DNA of 64,000 nt, taken from the NCBI GenBank assembly GCA_028583415.1, contig CM053269.1:80281567-80345566 (forward strand), read 5' to 3'. The DNA is from Protea cynaroides. Its lineage: Eukaryota; Streptophyta; Magnoliopsida; Proteales; Proteaceae. The notes below the pieces were generated by a model. It was not told the DNA's origin, ran no database searches, and worked only from the letters and a program-made list of their open reading frames with translations. Below, one piece after another: positions 33,580 to 43,952 of the stretch (its first letter is position 1; the number at the start of each line of letters is the position of its first letter). The position numbers and the translations under genes are program-made.

Positions 33580-36500
33580 ATGGCTCTTCCAGAAGAGGTG
33601 AACGCTCTCTCAAAGTCTTTTTCAGGTTCGTTTCTTTGTTTCTGCATTTTAATTTCTCATCCATTGTGGTTTCTATCTATCCTTTGAACTATCTCACAGC
33701 AGTTCATTGATCCTAAATGGGAATTTATTTTCATCAATCTGATTAGGTTTCACAGCAGTTCATTGATCCTAAATGGGAATTTATTTTCATCAATCTGATT
33801 AGGTTTCTCTGTTTGCATAATCGTTATTTATATCCTGCACTTTTAGCTGATTCTAGGAATTTAAACAATACAATTTAGCCTTCTCTTTTCTTTTTCTTTT
33901 TTTCTTTTTTTTTCTTTTGATGAAATAATTTCTGTTTTCTGTAGGATTTGGAGTTGATGAGAAGACAATAATAACGATATTGGGGAAATGGCAGCCGGAA
34001 GAATGGAAATCCTTCAGGAAAGGATGCCCCTTCGTTTTCACAGAAGATGATCGTCTCTTTGAAAAATGGAATGATGAGCATATTGACCTCCTCGAACGTG
34101 AATTCTCTCGTTTCAAGGTAATCAAAATTTCTGGAATTCTGATTCTCTCTCATTGAATGGGACAATGCCTGCGTTTAGAGGAAGGTTATAAATCCAGTAA
34201 CGGATACAGTATCGGTTATTTGAAAAATCGATCTGATTCGTATCGGTCTGGATCGGACCGATCGGGTGTGTAAATGTTGGTTTTGGGGATGTATAGTTTG
34301 CTGGATCGATTGTTTTTATATTAAAATATTGAAAAAAAAAATCATAATATGAGAGCGTAGGAGGCAGTCTTTGAAGCTGCAGAAATATGCTTTTGGGTTC
34401 AAACTATAGATGGGAATGAACACACCATTGAAGTTGCAGAAAATACCTGAACTTATTCTTGTTCTGTTTTGAGTTGGAAGACGCTACTGATGTAGATCCG
34501 GACTTTTGGCTCTCAAAATCCAGAGATTGACTGTATCAAAAGCCATCAGAGCTCTGGATATGGAGAATTCAAAGCTTGAAGATCGCTGCAAACAATGGGG
34601 TTCAAGTGGGTTTTATAAGGGACATGACTATATCGGATACGATACCGATCCCTAAAATATATTAAGAATTGGTATTGGATTTGGACTGGTCATGTCTAAG
34701 CCGATATGAATCAGCCAATCTAATATCGATTCCTTGAACCATGGTTTATAGTGGTTTTTCTCATTTGCTTGAACTTTATAGTATATTCCCACAACAGCAC
34801 TTATTCGAAAGCGTGACCAAATGGTCTCAGGCCCAGTTTGGCTGGCGGAAAACATGGTTTCAGGATTACCATAATTCCTGAATTTATATTTCCAAAAGAT
34901 GATGGATATTTTTATTTGACATCAACGTTTTCTTGACATTATTCTTTTTAGGGTACGCTCATTAGGGCACACTTATTAGACCATCATGAAAATTACATTA
35001 TACACGACAGTTTGGTATTTAAGATAGAAAAATAGGGTTTTATACCGATCCAACTGCCATCAATAGCCAGTGTCCACGACCCTGTGTCAAGAAAAAAAAT
35101 GTGGGAAATTGCTAATTTTCTTGCCATCCAAACAGGCCATAAAAGTTCTGTCATGCGCTATTCGTTCTCCCATGTCTATATCACCTTTAAATATTTAATG
35201 GGTTTAGTGGATCCCACAACATATGTATGGAATGGGGGTCCAAACTTCGTCTGATCACGGCCATTGATATAACGATCTAATGGACAAGATTGAATTGACT
35301 TTTAAATCAGTGGGTCTCAGGATGCAATTACGATCATCTATCATCTGATTGGATTGAATTTGCTTTTCTTTTTTTTTTTTTTTCCTTCTTTTTCCATGTG
35401 TAGAATGCTGTGATGTTATGGACAATGCACCCTTGGGAAAGAGATGCTCGTCTGGCAAAGGAAGCTTTGATTAAGCAGAACCGGTCGTATAATGTTCTCA
35501 TTGAGATCGCTTGCACTCGATCATCGGAAGAGCTGCTGGGGGCCAGGAAGGCCTACCACTCCGTCTATGATCATTCCATCGAGGAAGATGTCGCTTCCCA
35601 TATCCAAGACAGCAACCGCAATGTGAGTATTTGAACCCTTAGATCCAGTGATGCAGTTGGTGGTCTGATCAATCAGAACCGTTGAATCTGTAGGGTATTC
35701 ATCGGACTACAACCCATTTGGTGTATGGAATAATTTAAGGCCCAAGGTACCGTGGGGCTCAAGCCCAGTCATATTAAGATCCATTGGGTGTTAAAAGCCC
35801 ATGCAATTGCCAAACCTGCTTATAGATTTACTTAACAGCCTCACATGGGGTAGTTTTAGAACGGGTATCGATATTGGATACATATTGGCCAATATGCTGA
35901 TGTAATATACCTTTTTCGGATCGGCTGACTGTGACGTGTAGGTCAGTATCGTTCAATTATCGGTCATCGTTAGTTCATGATATTTGATCCTTATCAAGTT
36001 ACTTTGTATCTTGCATTTTTAGTTTCTTTCCTAGGGAGATTAACAGCATAGGTGACTCCCTAGCTTCGCAGGCCCTGTCTACGTCATGCCGACAGTTTTG
36101 CCGGTATGCACTCCATGGCTGTATGACATGTGTCCCTCTGTCTATAAGTATGTCATGATTTAATGAATAATTCTGCTGCTATATAACATGGAATTCTCAT
36201 GGTGGACAGCTCTTTGTAGCTCTGGTGAGTGCTTACAGATACGAGGGTCCGAAGGTGAATGATGAGATCACAAAATCAGAGGCTAAGATCCTCTCTAACG
36301 CCTTTAAGAATGCCGATAAGAAGAACCCAGTTGAGGATGAAGAGGTAGTAAGGATACTATCAACCAGGAGCAAGCCCCATCTGCAAGCAATCTATAAACA
36401 CTACAAAGAAATATGTAAACAGACACTTGATGAGGTACACTTTGGTAAACCTTCAAAAACATCATCACATTTACACATGATTAGGTACATCTCATGAAGA

Positions 36501-36991
36501 TTCTAACCATTGGAAGCAGTAGTTTCTTAAAATTCCTCAACATATAGTGCAGTGAATTGGTTTAAGCAGAGCCACTTTTTCCTGCAACTCAACATTACTA
36601 TTTCCTGATGTTGTTAGGATTTGGAGGATGGATCAAGCTTAAAAGCAGTAGTTATGTGTCTTTGCTCTCCTCTAGCATATTTTAGCAAGGTATGGATGAA
36701 TTCATCTACTATAGTACAAAAAAATGCTTAGATTTTAAGATGGATTTTTTGTTTATGCTTTCTCTTTCTCATTCTGGGCAGGTACTGAATGATGCACTTA
36801 AGAGTGGTGTGGATGAGAAAACAAAAGTTGCACTTACTCGAGTAGTTGTAACCAGAGCTGAATCTGACATGAAAGAGATCAAAGAGGAATACAACAAGGA
36901 ACATGGAGTTTTCCTCTCCCAAAAAATCAAAGAGACAACTCAAGGGAACTACAAGGATTTCTTGCTTACCTTGATTGAAAGGGGAGCGTAA
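33580..36991 (+). CDS. ANN4: Annexin, AnnAt4-like (six exons, 314 residues)
   Basis: Exons: 33580-33625, 33945-34117, 35404-35622, 36210-36434, 36618-36689, 36782-36991; all introns are GT-AG and phases fit without a stop. Annexins are cytosolic proteins that bind acidic membranes, usually in a calcium-dependent way; plant ones act in stress and calcium signalling. The product has the normal length for four annexin repeats of about 70 residues. The segment WTMHPWERDARLAKEAL, then ACTRSSEELLGARKAYHS and VSAYRYEG, match plant annexin D4-type proteins well. The calcium-binding GxGT loop is not intact: repeat 1 has GFGVDE and repeat 4 SGVDEK, so calcium binding is probably weak or changed. It is the only host gene here that looks intact. 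The D4 assignment is by similarity from memory. Confidence 0.9.
33695..33806. repeat. Perfect 56-bp tandem duplication in annexin intron 1
   Basis: CACAGCAGTTCATTGATCCT starts both 33695 and 33751, and the two 56-bp units are identical throughout. Identity suggests a recent event. Each unit ends with GATTAGGTTT, not a splice site in the model used. Confidence 0.9.
34195..34745. repeat. Possible old transposon remnant in annexin intron 2
   Basis: TATCGG/CCGATA words in both orientations (GGATCGGACCGATCGG near 34250, GGATACGATACCGATCC near 34636) and an ending CCTTGAACCATGG are typical of degenerate plant MITE-like repeats. Similar words recur in intron 3 (35860-35975). Ends and target duplication were not found. 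Confidence 0.35.
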
Positions 36992-37659
36992 TTTTAAGAA
37001 AATAAGACACCAAACTACAAGAAGGCTGAACCTGTACTTGATGTTCTGTCTTTTATTATATCTAAACATAGATCAAGTACATTGCAGATTTGTGTTCTCT
37101 TTCAATTTCAAACATAGGTAACCTCCCAGTGTTACTGCAATGACAACCTTTCACTGCCTTTTTTCTCTTTCTCCCCTTAGTTTCACTTTGAATTTTGTGT
37201 TTGTATGATTATCATGTTTGCAAAAGTAATTGGTATATTCTACAAAAAGGCTGTCCTTGTGTGCCCACTGTTCTATCTGAACATGTCGCATTGTTCTTGC
37301 TCGCACCAGTTCGATTGAAGTCAATTATCATTTGTGGAGTCCTAGACCCTCATCTAGGTGGCAACTCTCAATAGAAGAATTCCTCTCGAGGCCCATGTTC
37401 TTACAATCGGTTTTGGTTTTTCATTGGTATCTAAAAACCCAAATTGTTACCCAACTGATAAGAATTTCGGTTTCACTCCGATCAGCCTTTTCAGTTCTGC
37501 CTCAATTTTGACACCCCTAGTTGGAGGCCTTGATGATCCATCCTGTAGCATCAATCTCCGAAACCCTAAATTAATAGTAAATATATAAACTGATCTTGCA
37601 GAGATGATAATAAGGTCATTGCATCATTGCACATTGAATCTTCAAAACACATTTTGTAG
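36992..37659 (+). other. Annexin 3' flank, no further gene
   Basis: The start of this stretch is the probable 3' UTR. I see no coding sequence before the LINE tail at 37660. Confidence 0.5.
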
Positions 37660-38111
37660 TTTTTTTTTTTTTTTTTTTTTTTGGGTTGGGGGGTAGATTG
37701 TTCATTAACCCAAGAGAGAGAACACAAGCAAGCTGGTCCTCGAAAGAGAAACCAGGCAAACTGACCCAACAGAACTCAAGGAGACCAAGGCCAGAGGCAG
37801 CCTCGAAGACAAAAGAACAAACAACAAACAACAAACCAACCACCCCTACAAAGAATCTACAGAGGGAAAGGGAGGAGGGGAGGGGGTAAGTACATAAGCT
37901 AAGGGACCCTGAAGTGCCACTGTTTCGAAAGGAAGACACTGGAGCCGGTCTTTTGAAGATAATAGATTTGCAACTATCTATCTAGACTTGATATGCTGGA
38001 TCGTAAGCTCTTTCTGTCTAGACTTGATATGCTGGATCATAAGCTCTTTCTGTCTAGACTTCTTCTTGAAATTCTCGCATTTCGTTCTTGCCAATATGTG
38101 TGATGCCGGCA

Positions 38112-38357
38112 TTAAAATCTAGCTTCCAAATAGTGCCAAAGTTGTACACCCCCCCCCCCCCCTGGCCCCCAACCCACCATCAAATACGGAAGACACTTCT
38201 TCCAACAATCCTTTAGAAGGAGGGTGAGTGTCATGGCAAATGGAAACAATATTTCCCAAATCTGAAAAGAAGCCTCACATTTAAAGAAAATGTAGTCTCT
38301 TATGTCTCTCTCATTCCTACAATGCACGCAAGCATTTCTAAGACATTGCCACACCAA
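38112..38357 (-). pseudogene. LINE zinc-binding (zf-RVT) domain remnant
   Basis: The frame carries the CVHCRNERDIRDYIFFKCEA segment, the C-x2-C...H-x-F-x2-C type signature of the domain found after LINE reverse transcriptases (here a Tyr replaces the usual His before IFFKC). It continues FQIWEILF. A 15-base C run at about 38149-38162 lies within this frame and probably marks a slipped or mis-sequenced site. The frame ends in LINE 3' sequence. Confidence 0.7.
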
Positions 38358-39035
38358 AAATGGTTGGCTTGGAATGTTGCCATAGAACCAAACAGATTTT
38401 GCTCAACGGCACCAAACTAACCGGAGATCGGATAAGGTTCCAAGCCGAGTAAGTAGAGAACTTTCTAGAAGGGTGCCCAAGTTAGACAATCTTGTCCTCA
38501 GAAAGAAAGCTGATCCGTGAGACGAGGCAAATCACTCCAGATCTCTCTCAGATTCCAGGAGTCTGCTGAGCAGGGGTTCCAAGAATCTTGTGACACCAAT
38601 GACTACAAATTCCGAATAACAAGAGTTAGCATACCTCCAAATGTTGCTGCCATAAACAAGGCTGAGAATACCCCTCAGGTGCCACGGATCAAGCCATAGT
38701 TTTGTATTTCTCCCATTCCCAGTCTAGTGAATAATATCAGGGGCTACAAATGTCTGAGCCTTCAACACTTTTCTCCAAGCCCAAGAGCAGTTGTAAGGAG
38801 GCTTGACAGTCCATAAAGAGTTGTTTTTAGGGAAAATTTCTCCCACCTCCCTTGTAGGATACCTAAAAGACAATCACCCCCCCAACTTGACACAATATGT
38901 CTCCCACCTCTCCTACTTTTCAAAATATTCCCCTCCATTCAATTTGGTGATGAGATACACCATCACCAATGTTTTTAGGACAATAATACCCTCCAAAGCT
39001 TTCATCAATTTTGAATAAAACTACCCCTCAAAATT

Positions 39036-39039
39036 AAAA

Positions 39040-39134
<95 letters not shown>
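39036..39134. repeat. A-run and (AT)n microsatellite
   Basis: About 22 A residues (39036-39057), then some 38 AT units to 39134. It is only in the left terminal repeat of the MULE and absent from the right one, so it arose after the element formed. A CT run follows at about 39233-39258. Confidence 0.95.
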
Positions 39135-39136
<2 letters not shown>

Positions 39137-39626
39137 ACCCTCCTTAGAGTGTCCAGTGAGTACTGGACAAACAAGGAGCAGTGGTCTGTCTAGTACTCGT
39201 TGGACAGTCGCTGGAGACTGCTGCTCAGAGTGTCCTCTCTCTCTCTCTCTCTCTCTCTCGCTCCTTCCTATGTGTTCGATACTGGATAACGTGTTGTTCT
39301 AAGCTTCCAAAGAATTATTGATTTTTTTTAGGCCAGCAAACCTTTTCTTTTCTCTTGTCATGTTAGGTAAGGAACCAGAAAAGAAAGAGAAAGTTCACTG
39401 GCCATGGCGATCCATCATTGAATGATCTCAGGCAATGTCTCCGAACCTCCGACCATCCGATTCGGATTCGGATTCCCAAATATCGAACGAATTATCGAGG
39501 AGTGAATTCTAGTAATCAAAGCAAAGTAAATAGAGAGATCATTGAAATCGGCAGCTAAGATTCACATTTGATCCGCAAAATCAAGAATCAAGCACAAATC
39601 ATTTTACCTAATGGAGAAAATCAACT

Positions 39627-40040
39627 TTGATCATCCTCATTCCTCTGTTTTTCGCCATGGCCATGATCTTGATGTTATCCAACGGAGAGTCTCGTTACAT
39701 GAGGCCATCAGATCACGGTTTAATGTACAAAAATAATTCAACAGGAATGAAGTCACCAAAGATGAAGTCGTTTTTCGGTGGATCATCAATGGAGCCGGAG
39801 GCGAGGAACTCAAGCAAACCATGGTGGAAGAACACTGGAGGTCCATCAATGTTTATGAAGAGAGATGATCGTCTGAAGGATCAAGTAAGGGAGGTGGTAT
39901 TGATTTCAAGCTTTATGTGTGGGATTATCGGTGTGGCGTTAATGGTTGCAGTGGCTTTTATTTATTTCTTTCATTACAACCGTCGTCTTCAATTCCTGTT
40001 TGGCGAGTACTGGACAGACCGCTGCTCCCTGTCTGTCTGA
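39627..40040 (+). CDS. Captured membrane-protein ORF inside a MULE
   Basis: The frame encodes about 137 residues: a hydrophobic start (LIILIPLFFAMAMILML) like a signal peptide, a polar middle with RPSDHGLMYKNNS and MKSFFGGSS segments, and a C-terminal membrane segment (VVLISSFMCGIIGVALMVAVAF) followed by a basic end. This looks like a small single-pass plant membrane protein; I do not know its function. The in-frame first codon is TTG; an ATG lies at 39611-39613, one base out of frame. The last residues (EYWTDRCSLSV) are encoded by the terminal inverted repeat of the MULE. Probably a captured gene copy, possibly a pseudogene. Confidence 0.55.
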   Translation: MIILIPLFFAMAMILMLSNGESRYMRPSDHGLMYKNNSTGMKSPKMKSFFGGSSMEPEARNSSKPWWKNTGGPSMFMKRDDRLKDQVREVVLISSFMCGIIGVALMVAVAFIYFFHYNRRLQFLFGEYWTDRCSLSV

Positions 40041-40508
40041 TAGTCAGTACTCGCCGGACACTCTTTTGAGAGGTAGTTTTATCCAAAATCAACGATTGCC
40101 TTGGAGGGTATTATTGTCCTAAAAATTGAATGGGGGGAATATTTTCAAAAGTAAGGGAGGTGGGACACATTTTGTGTCAAGTTGGAGGGTGGTTGCCTTT
40201 TAGGTTTTTAGGTATCCTGCAGGGGAGGTGGGAGAAATTTTTCCTTGTTTTTGAGATACTTTTGGTAGACCCACGACACCGAAGGAATTTTTTTCTTGGA
40301 AGCAATCCACCACACTTGTTTCATGATGCCTACTAAGTTCATGTCTCTAATTCTCCTCAGACCCAGGCCACCTTCATTTTTTGGTTTGCAGATACAGTAC
40401 CATGCAGTAATGAATTTTACGATGCAAATCTAGACCCACCCACAAGAATTTGGCAAACATGGAGTCTAACTAATCAATGATTTTAGAGGGGAGGCCAAAC
40501 AAACCTGG

Positions 40509-41492
40509 CTAGTAAATATAGCCACTCTGCATAACCGAGGTGATCAGTTGGAGGCGCCCAGCATATGATAAAAATCTTGATTTCCCATCCTTCCAACCAT
40601 TTTCTGACCATCTCCAAAATAGGTAAGCGGTCACGGGGCGGTTCTCCGCAATCAAGGGGACTCCCAAATACTTGATGGGTAATTTAGTTTCTTGAAAACC
40701 TACCAAGAGAACCAAATTGCCCTTAATTGAGAGGGCAATCCTCCAAGAATAATAGAAGACTTCTCCCTGTTGATATGAAGCCCCAACATATCAGAAAAAC
40801 GATTCAAGGTATTCAAACATGCGAACACAGATTTGGCATCGGCTTTGACAAACAGGATAAGATCATCCGCAAAAGAGGAGAGAAGATATAACCAGTGGCT
40901 TGCATTTGTGCACTAAAGAAATGGCTTTGGATTCCACCTCCTTATTCAACAGAATGATCAACACTTCCATAGCCAAGGAGAAAGGATAGGCGACCCGGCC
41001 CATTGAAGTATCCATCCTGCAAAATATTAAGCATAATAGAGAACATGGCAGTGTTAGTACAGGCCTGGATCCAGCAAATGAAGATATCTAAAAGTCCAAT
41101 CCTTCTCAGGGTTGGAAGAATGAAAGGCCAGTTAATGGAATCATAGGCTTTCCGCAGGTCAACTTTTAGAACACATGTAGGAGAGTAGGCCTTTCGGTCC
41201 ATACTCTAGCAATCTCATGGCACACAAGAATAATGTCAGCAATGAGCATACCCTTGAAAAAACATAGATTTTGGGAGACCAGAAGACTAATCGCCTTTTC
41301 ATCCTATTTGCCATACATAATCTTTGAAAAAATTTATAAAGCAAGTTGCACAAGGAGATAGGCCAAAAGTCAGAGAAGCAGTTCTGAATATCCAACTTCA
41401 GAATTAAGCAAACAAAAGTGGAATTAATGGATCTCAACATATACGAGGAAATAAAAGAACAATTGGAAGGCTGCAAAGGCTTCTTTACCAAT
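40509..41492 (-). pseudogene. LINE reverse transcriptase remnant
   Basis: On the minus strand: LKVDLRKAYDSINWPFIL (about 41160-41105; catalytic Asp present), the SFADDLILFV active site (near 40890-40860), a HINREKSSIIL segment, and ETKLPIKYLGVPL (40690-40650). These are the standard L1-clade RT motifs in order. Stops and frameshifts separate the pieces, so it is not functional. An upstream part (41491-41780) with SPLGGFNA-type sequence belongs to the same domain. Confidence 0.85.
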
Positions 41493-41829
41493 CACACTCT
41501 CAACTCTCTTTAAAAAATTAAGCATTGAATCCACCCAGACTAGGAGCCTTAGAGTCATTATGATTAAACACAACCTTATTTATTTCCTCCATGGGAATAG
41601 GATAGATCAAGGCATCATGTGATTTTGATCTAAAGAGACAGGAAAATTCACCTCATCCAAAGTGATAGGATCAAATCTATCATCAAACCCAAAAAGTTTC
41701 TTGAAAAAATTAGCTACTACTTCTTTCATATTCGAAGGAGACTGGAGCAAATTCCCATTCTGGTCCTAATAGAAGATACTATGCCAAAATTTTGTGTCCG
41801 GCTCATCTGTAGCATAGGTAAGTGCTACA

Positions 41830-42021
41830 TACCATGTAATATACCCTAGATGCATGCCACTTGGTATGTAAAGTAATCAACGGTTCTGTTGCATTGGGCT
41901 TCACATAAATAGAATATCTAGTGCATACACAAACAAAAAGAAACTGCAACAAACTGTACATGTAAAACCCGCAGCCGAAAAACCTGGCCTAACTCGAATT
42001 TTCTTACTGTGCCAGGGTTTT
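41830..42021. other. Unassigned spacer
   Basis: A short stretch between the LINE and LTR F. There is no coding signal. Confidence 0.4.
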
Positions 42022-42292
42022 TGTCACATCCCAATTCCGACTGAACCAGAAGTGTGAGTGAACTGTCTCCAAACCACGGCTCACATCAGGATCTCAATAG
42101 ACCGTATCAACAAACTATTCAAAGCAAACTAACCACAATCAGAGAAATATAAATAGCAGCGGATTTAAATAAAATAAGTGAACTGAGTTCTTATTTATAA
42201 ATAAATAATTAATCAAATTATTCCATCACCCACAACGTAATTAAATAAATCCAATACATTGTTTATAACCAACTGAAAGAATAAATAAAACT

Positions 42293-42415
42293 CTAAAGGA
42301 ACACACAGTAAGAGCATTCACATGAGGCATCATGTTCATCCTCTACTGCCTGGGTATCTATAGCAGCCATTATCCCGTACGCTAGAGCAATCATAAAGTC
42401 TTCAACAATATAACC
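42293..42415 (-). CDS. Conserved 40-codon LTR reading frame, copy in F
   Basis: Forty codons plus stop directly after a TACTGATGCAG box: starts GYIVEDFMIALAYG and ends EHDASCECSYCVFL. With C and D it shares 16 of 40 residues, including all three Cys at the end. F is nucleotide-diverged from both, and many of the differences between copies are at third codon positions. Family unknown; sense to the LTR. Confidence 0.5.
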   Translation of the reverse strand, partial: GYIVEDFMIALAYGIMAAIDTQAVEDEHDASCECSYCVFL

Positions 42416-43317
42416 TGCATCAGTATATGAAAAGAGTATATATATACAGGGTGAGCTCACAACTTAGCTCAGTAAAGCCCAAGACCATGCAACACACAAA
42501 ATGCATGAGATAACATTATAATTTGGGTCAGGTATAACTTGCAAAATGCTATGGTAAGGTTTGGCGGCACTGCACCTCCATGCAACAGAGTGTGAGCACG
42601 CCCAACGGATTACACACCGATGTCGTCACACATCACTCACTCCGGTATAGAGATAGAATTAGAGTCTAGTGAGCAGGCGGAGCCACAATCTCACATCCTC
42701 CCCCTAATACCTTACGTTGTACCAACACCTAAACCCCTATTGGTCAGGGCTTGCAAGGGGTTCCATTTCTAACCAATCCTATATGTCATCACATTATCTA
42801 TGGCCCTACCCCAACATAGCTCCCTATGACATAGAGATAGGGTTCAAGTCTGATGGGTAGGCAGAGCCACAATCCCACGTCCTTCCCCTGATACCATACT
42901 CGTACCAAGCATGCTAAGATAGACGATGATACGAAAAGGTGTTAGTGTGAGGATATATCCAAGGCTACACTCTCATTTATATTCCATACACTAACGAAAA
43001 CATTCACATGCCTAACAAACATCATTCTTAGCATACGAATATGCATGAATAAATAATAAAATTAAATAACAGGATGACATGTGAAAATGCACAGGCAACA
43101 ATCAATCAGATTACAGAAATAAAGGTTTACTGTCCATTATTTATTAAATTAAGGTTTGGGGTTTTGTCCCTTACCTGACGCGTGATTGCAAGTCTGCTCT
43201 ATGTCACAGAGTCTACTCACACCGTCCCCAAGTCCTACACAACATTATTTATTAATTAAAATTAGGTTTTACAAGATTCTAGTTGGTCAGAACCAAGTCT
43301 GACCAACAAACAGGCTC

Positions 43318-43560
43318 AGACAGGCATATCAGTCTTACTCAACAGGCATATCGGTCTGACTCTAGTCCAGCTAGTATGGGCCTGTAGTATATACCGTCGG
43401 GCCATACTGCAGACTCTTTGTCCAGCCGGTATGCCCTGCGGTATATATCGCATGGGCATACCGCAAGACTTGAGTCTAGCCGGTATGCCCTGCGGTATGG
43501 CATCTTCCAGCTGGTATGTTCTGACGATATGGGTCCGAGAGTTGAAACTCGGACCGATGG
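43318..43560. repeat. Word cluster in LTR F (CCGGTATGCC type)
   Basis: Repeated CCGGTATGCCCTGCGGTAT and reverse-complement GGCATACCGC words alternate, in the same part of the LTR where other families have GGGTCGCA or CCGGTCGCA words. Confidence 0.8.
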
Positions 43561-43952
43561 TCTACCATCAGTCCTCAGCTTGGTTTCAAGGTTCTTCCTA
43601 AGCCATTCTAAGGTCAAGGTATGGTTGGGTCACTTAGGTTTAGATTAGTTATCGCTTATCATCTTAGAACAACGTTCCCATCCTTCTCAAAGCGGTTTCA
43701 ATGAGAACTAGGGTTTACAGATCTAGGGTTTGGATCATACACCATTTCACGGCTTTGATCCTTAAACCCAATGTTATTACAGAAGTAGAGCACTTACAGG
43801 TGTTTATTGAATGGCGGTGCTCTCCTCCCAATGGAAAATCCCTTCTCGAACAACCTCTTGCCTCTCAACTCCTTCTCAGATCTCTTCCAGACGGCTCTAG
43901 GATTTGAGAGTCTTTAAAAAGAATCTAAGGAGAAGAAAGGATGCATATATAT

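Larger units (their letters stand above)
38830..40244. mobile_element. Pack-MULE inserted in the LINE (1415 bp)
   Basis: Terminal inverted repeats begin GGGAAAATTTCTCCCACCTC (right end GGAAAAATTTCTCCCACCTC), with similarity reaching over 300 bp inward, including the paired GTACTGGACAGACCGCTGCTCC segments. The flanks TTGTTTTTA (38821-38829) and TTGTTTTTG (40245-40253) form a 9-bp target duplication with one mismatch. The interior (about 39260-40000) carries a foreign coding sequence and no transposase. The left arm has gained an A-run and a long AT repeat. Confidence 0.85.
37660..41820 (-). mobile_element. 5'-truncated L1-type LINE, interrupted
   Basis: A 23-base T run at 37660-37682 marks the poly(A) end on the minus strand. 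Reverse transcriptase and the zinc-binding RT-associated domain follow in the expected order toward higher coordinates. A MULE (38830-40244) splits it. The 5' limit is approximate; no endonuclease domain was found. The right side fades near 41800-41830. The target duplication was not identified. Confidence 0.8.
42022..43952 (-). mobile_element. LTR F, interrupted by element C
   Basis: It begins on the plus strand with TGTCACATCCCAATTCCG and aligns with LTR D (GACTGAACCAGAAGTGTGAG block), but is clearly diverged. No primer site lies left of 42022, so it is a 3' LTR or solo LTR in minus orientation. The part that should include its minus-strand start is beyond the insertion of C at 43953. Its word cluster (43318-43510) uses CCGGTATGCC/GGCATACCG. 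Confidence 0.8.

Noticed and set aside
33528..33710. Upstream ORF overlapping the annexin start
   Set aside because: The ATG at 33528 may lie before or at the transcription start predicted from the TATA-like box; no evidence that it is in the mRNA.
37616..37939. ORFs at the LINE tail (poly-Lys)
   Set aside because: They translate the T run of the LINE poly(A) end.
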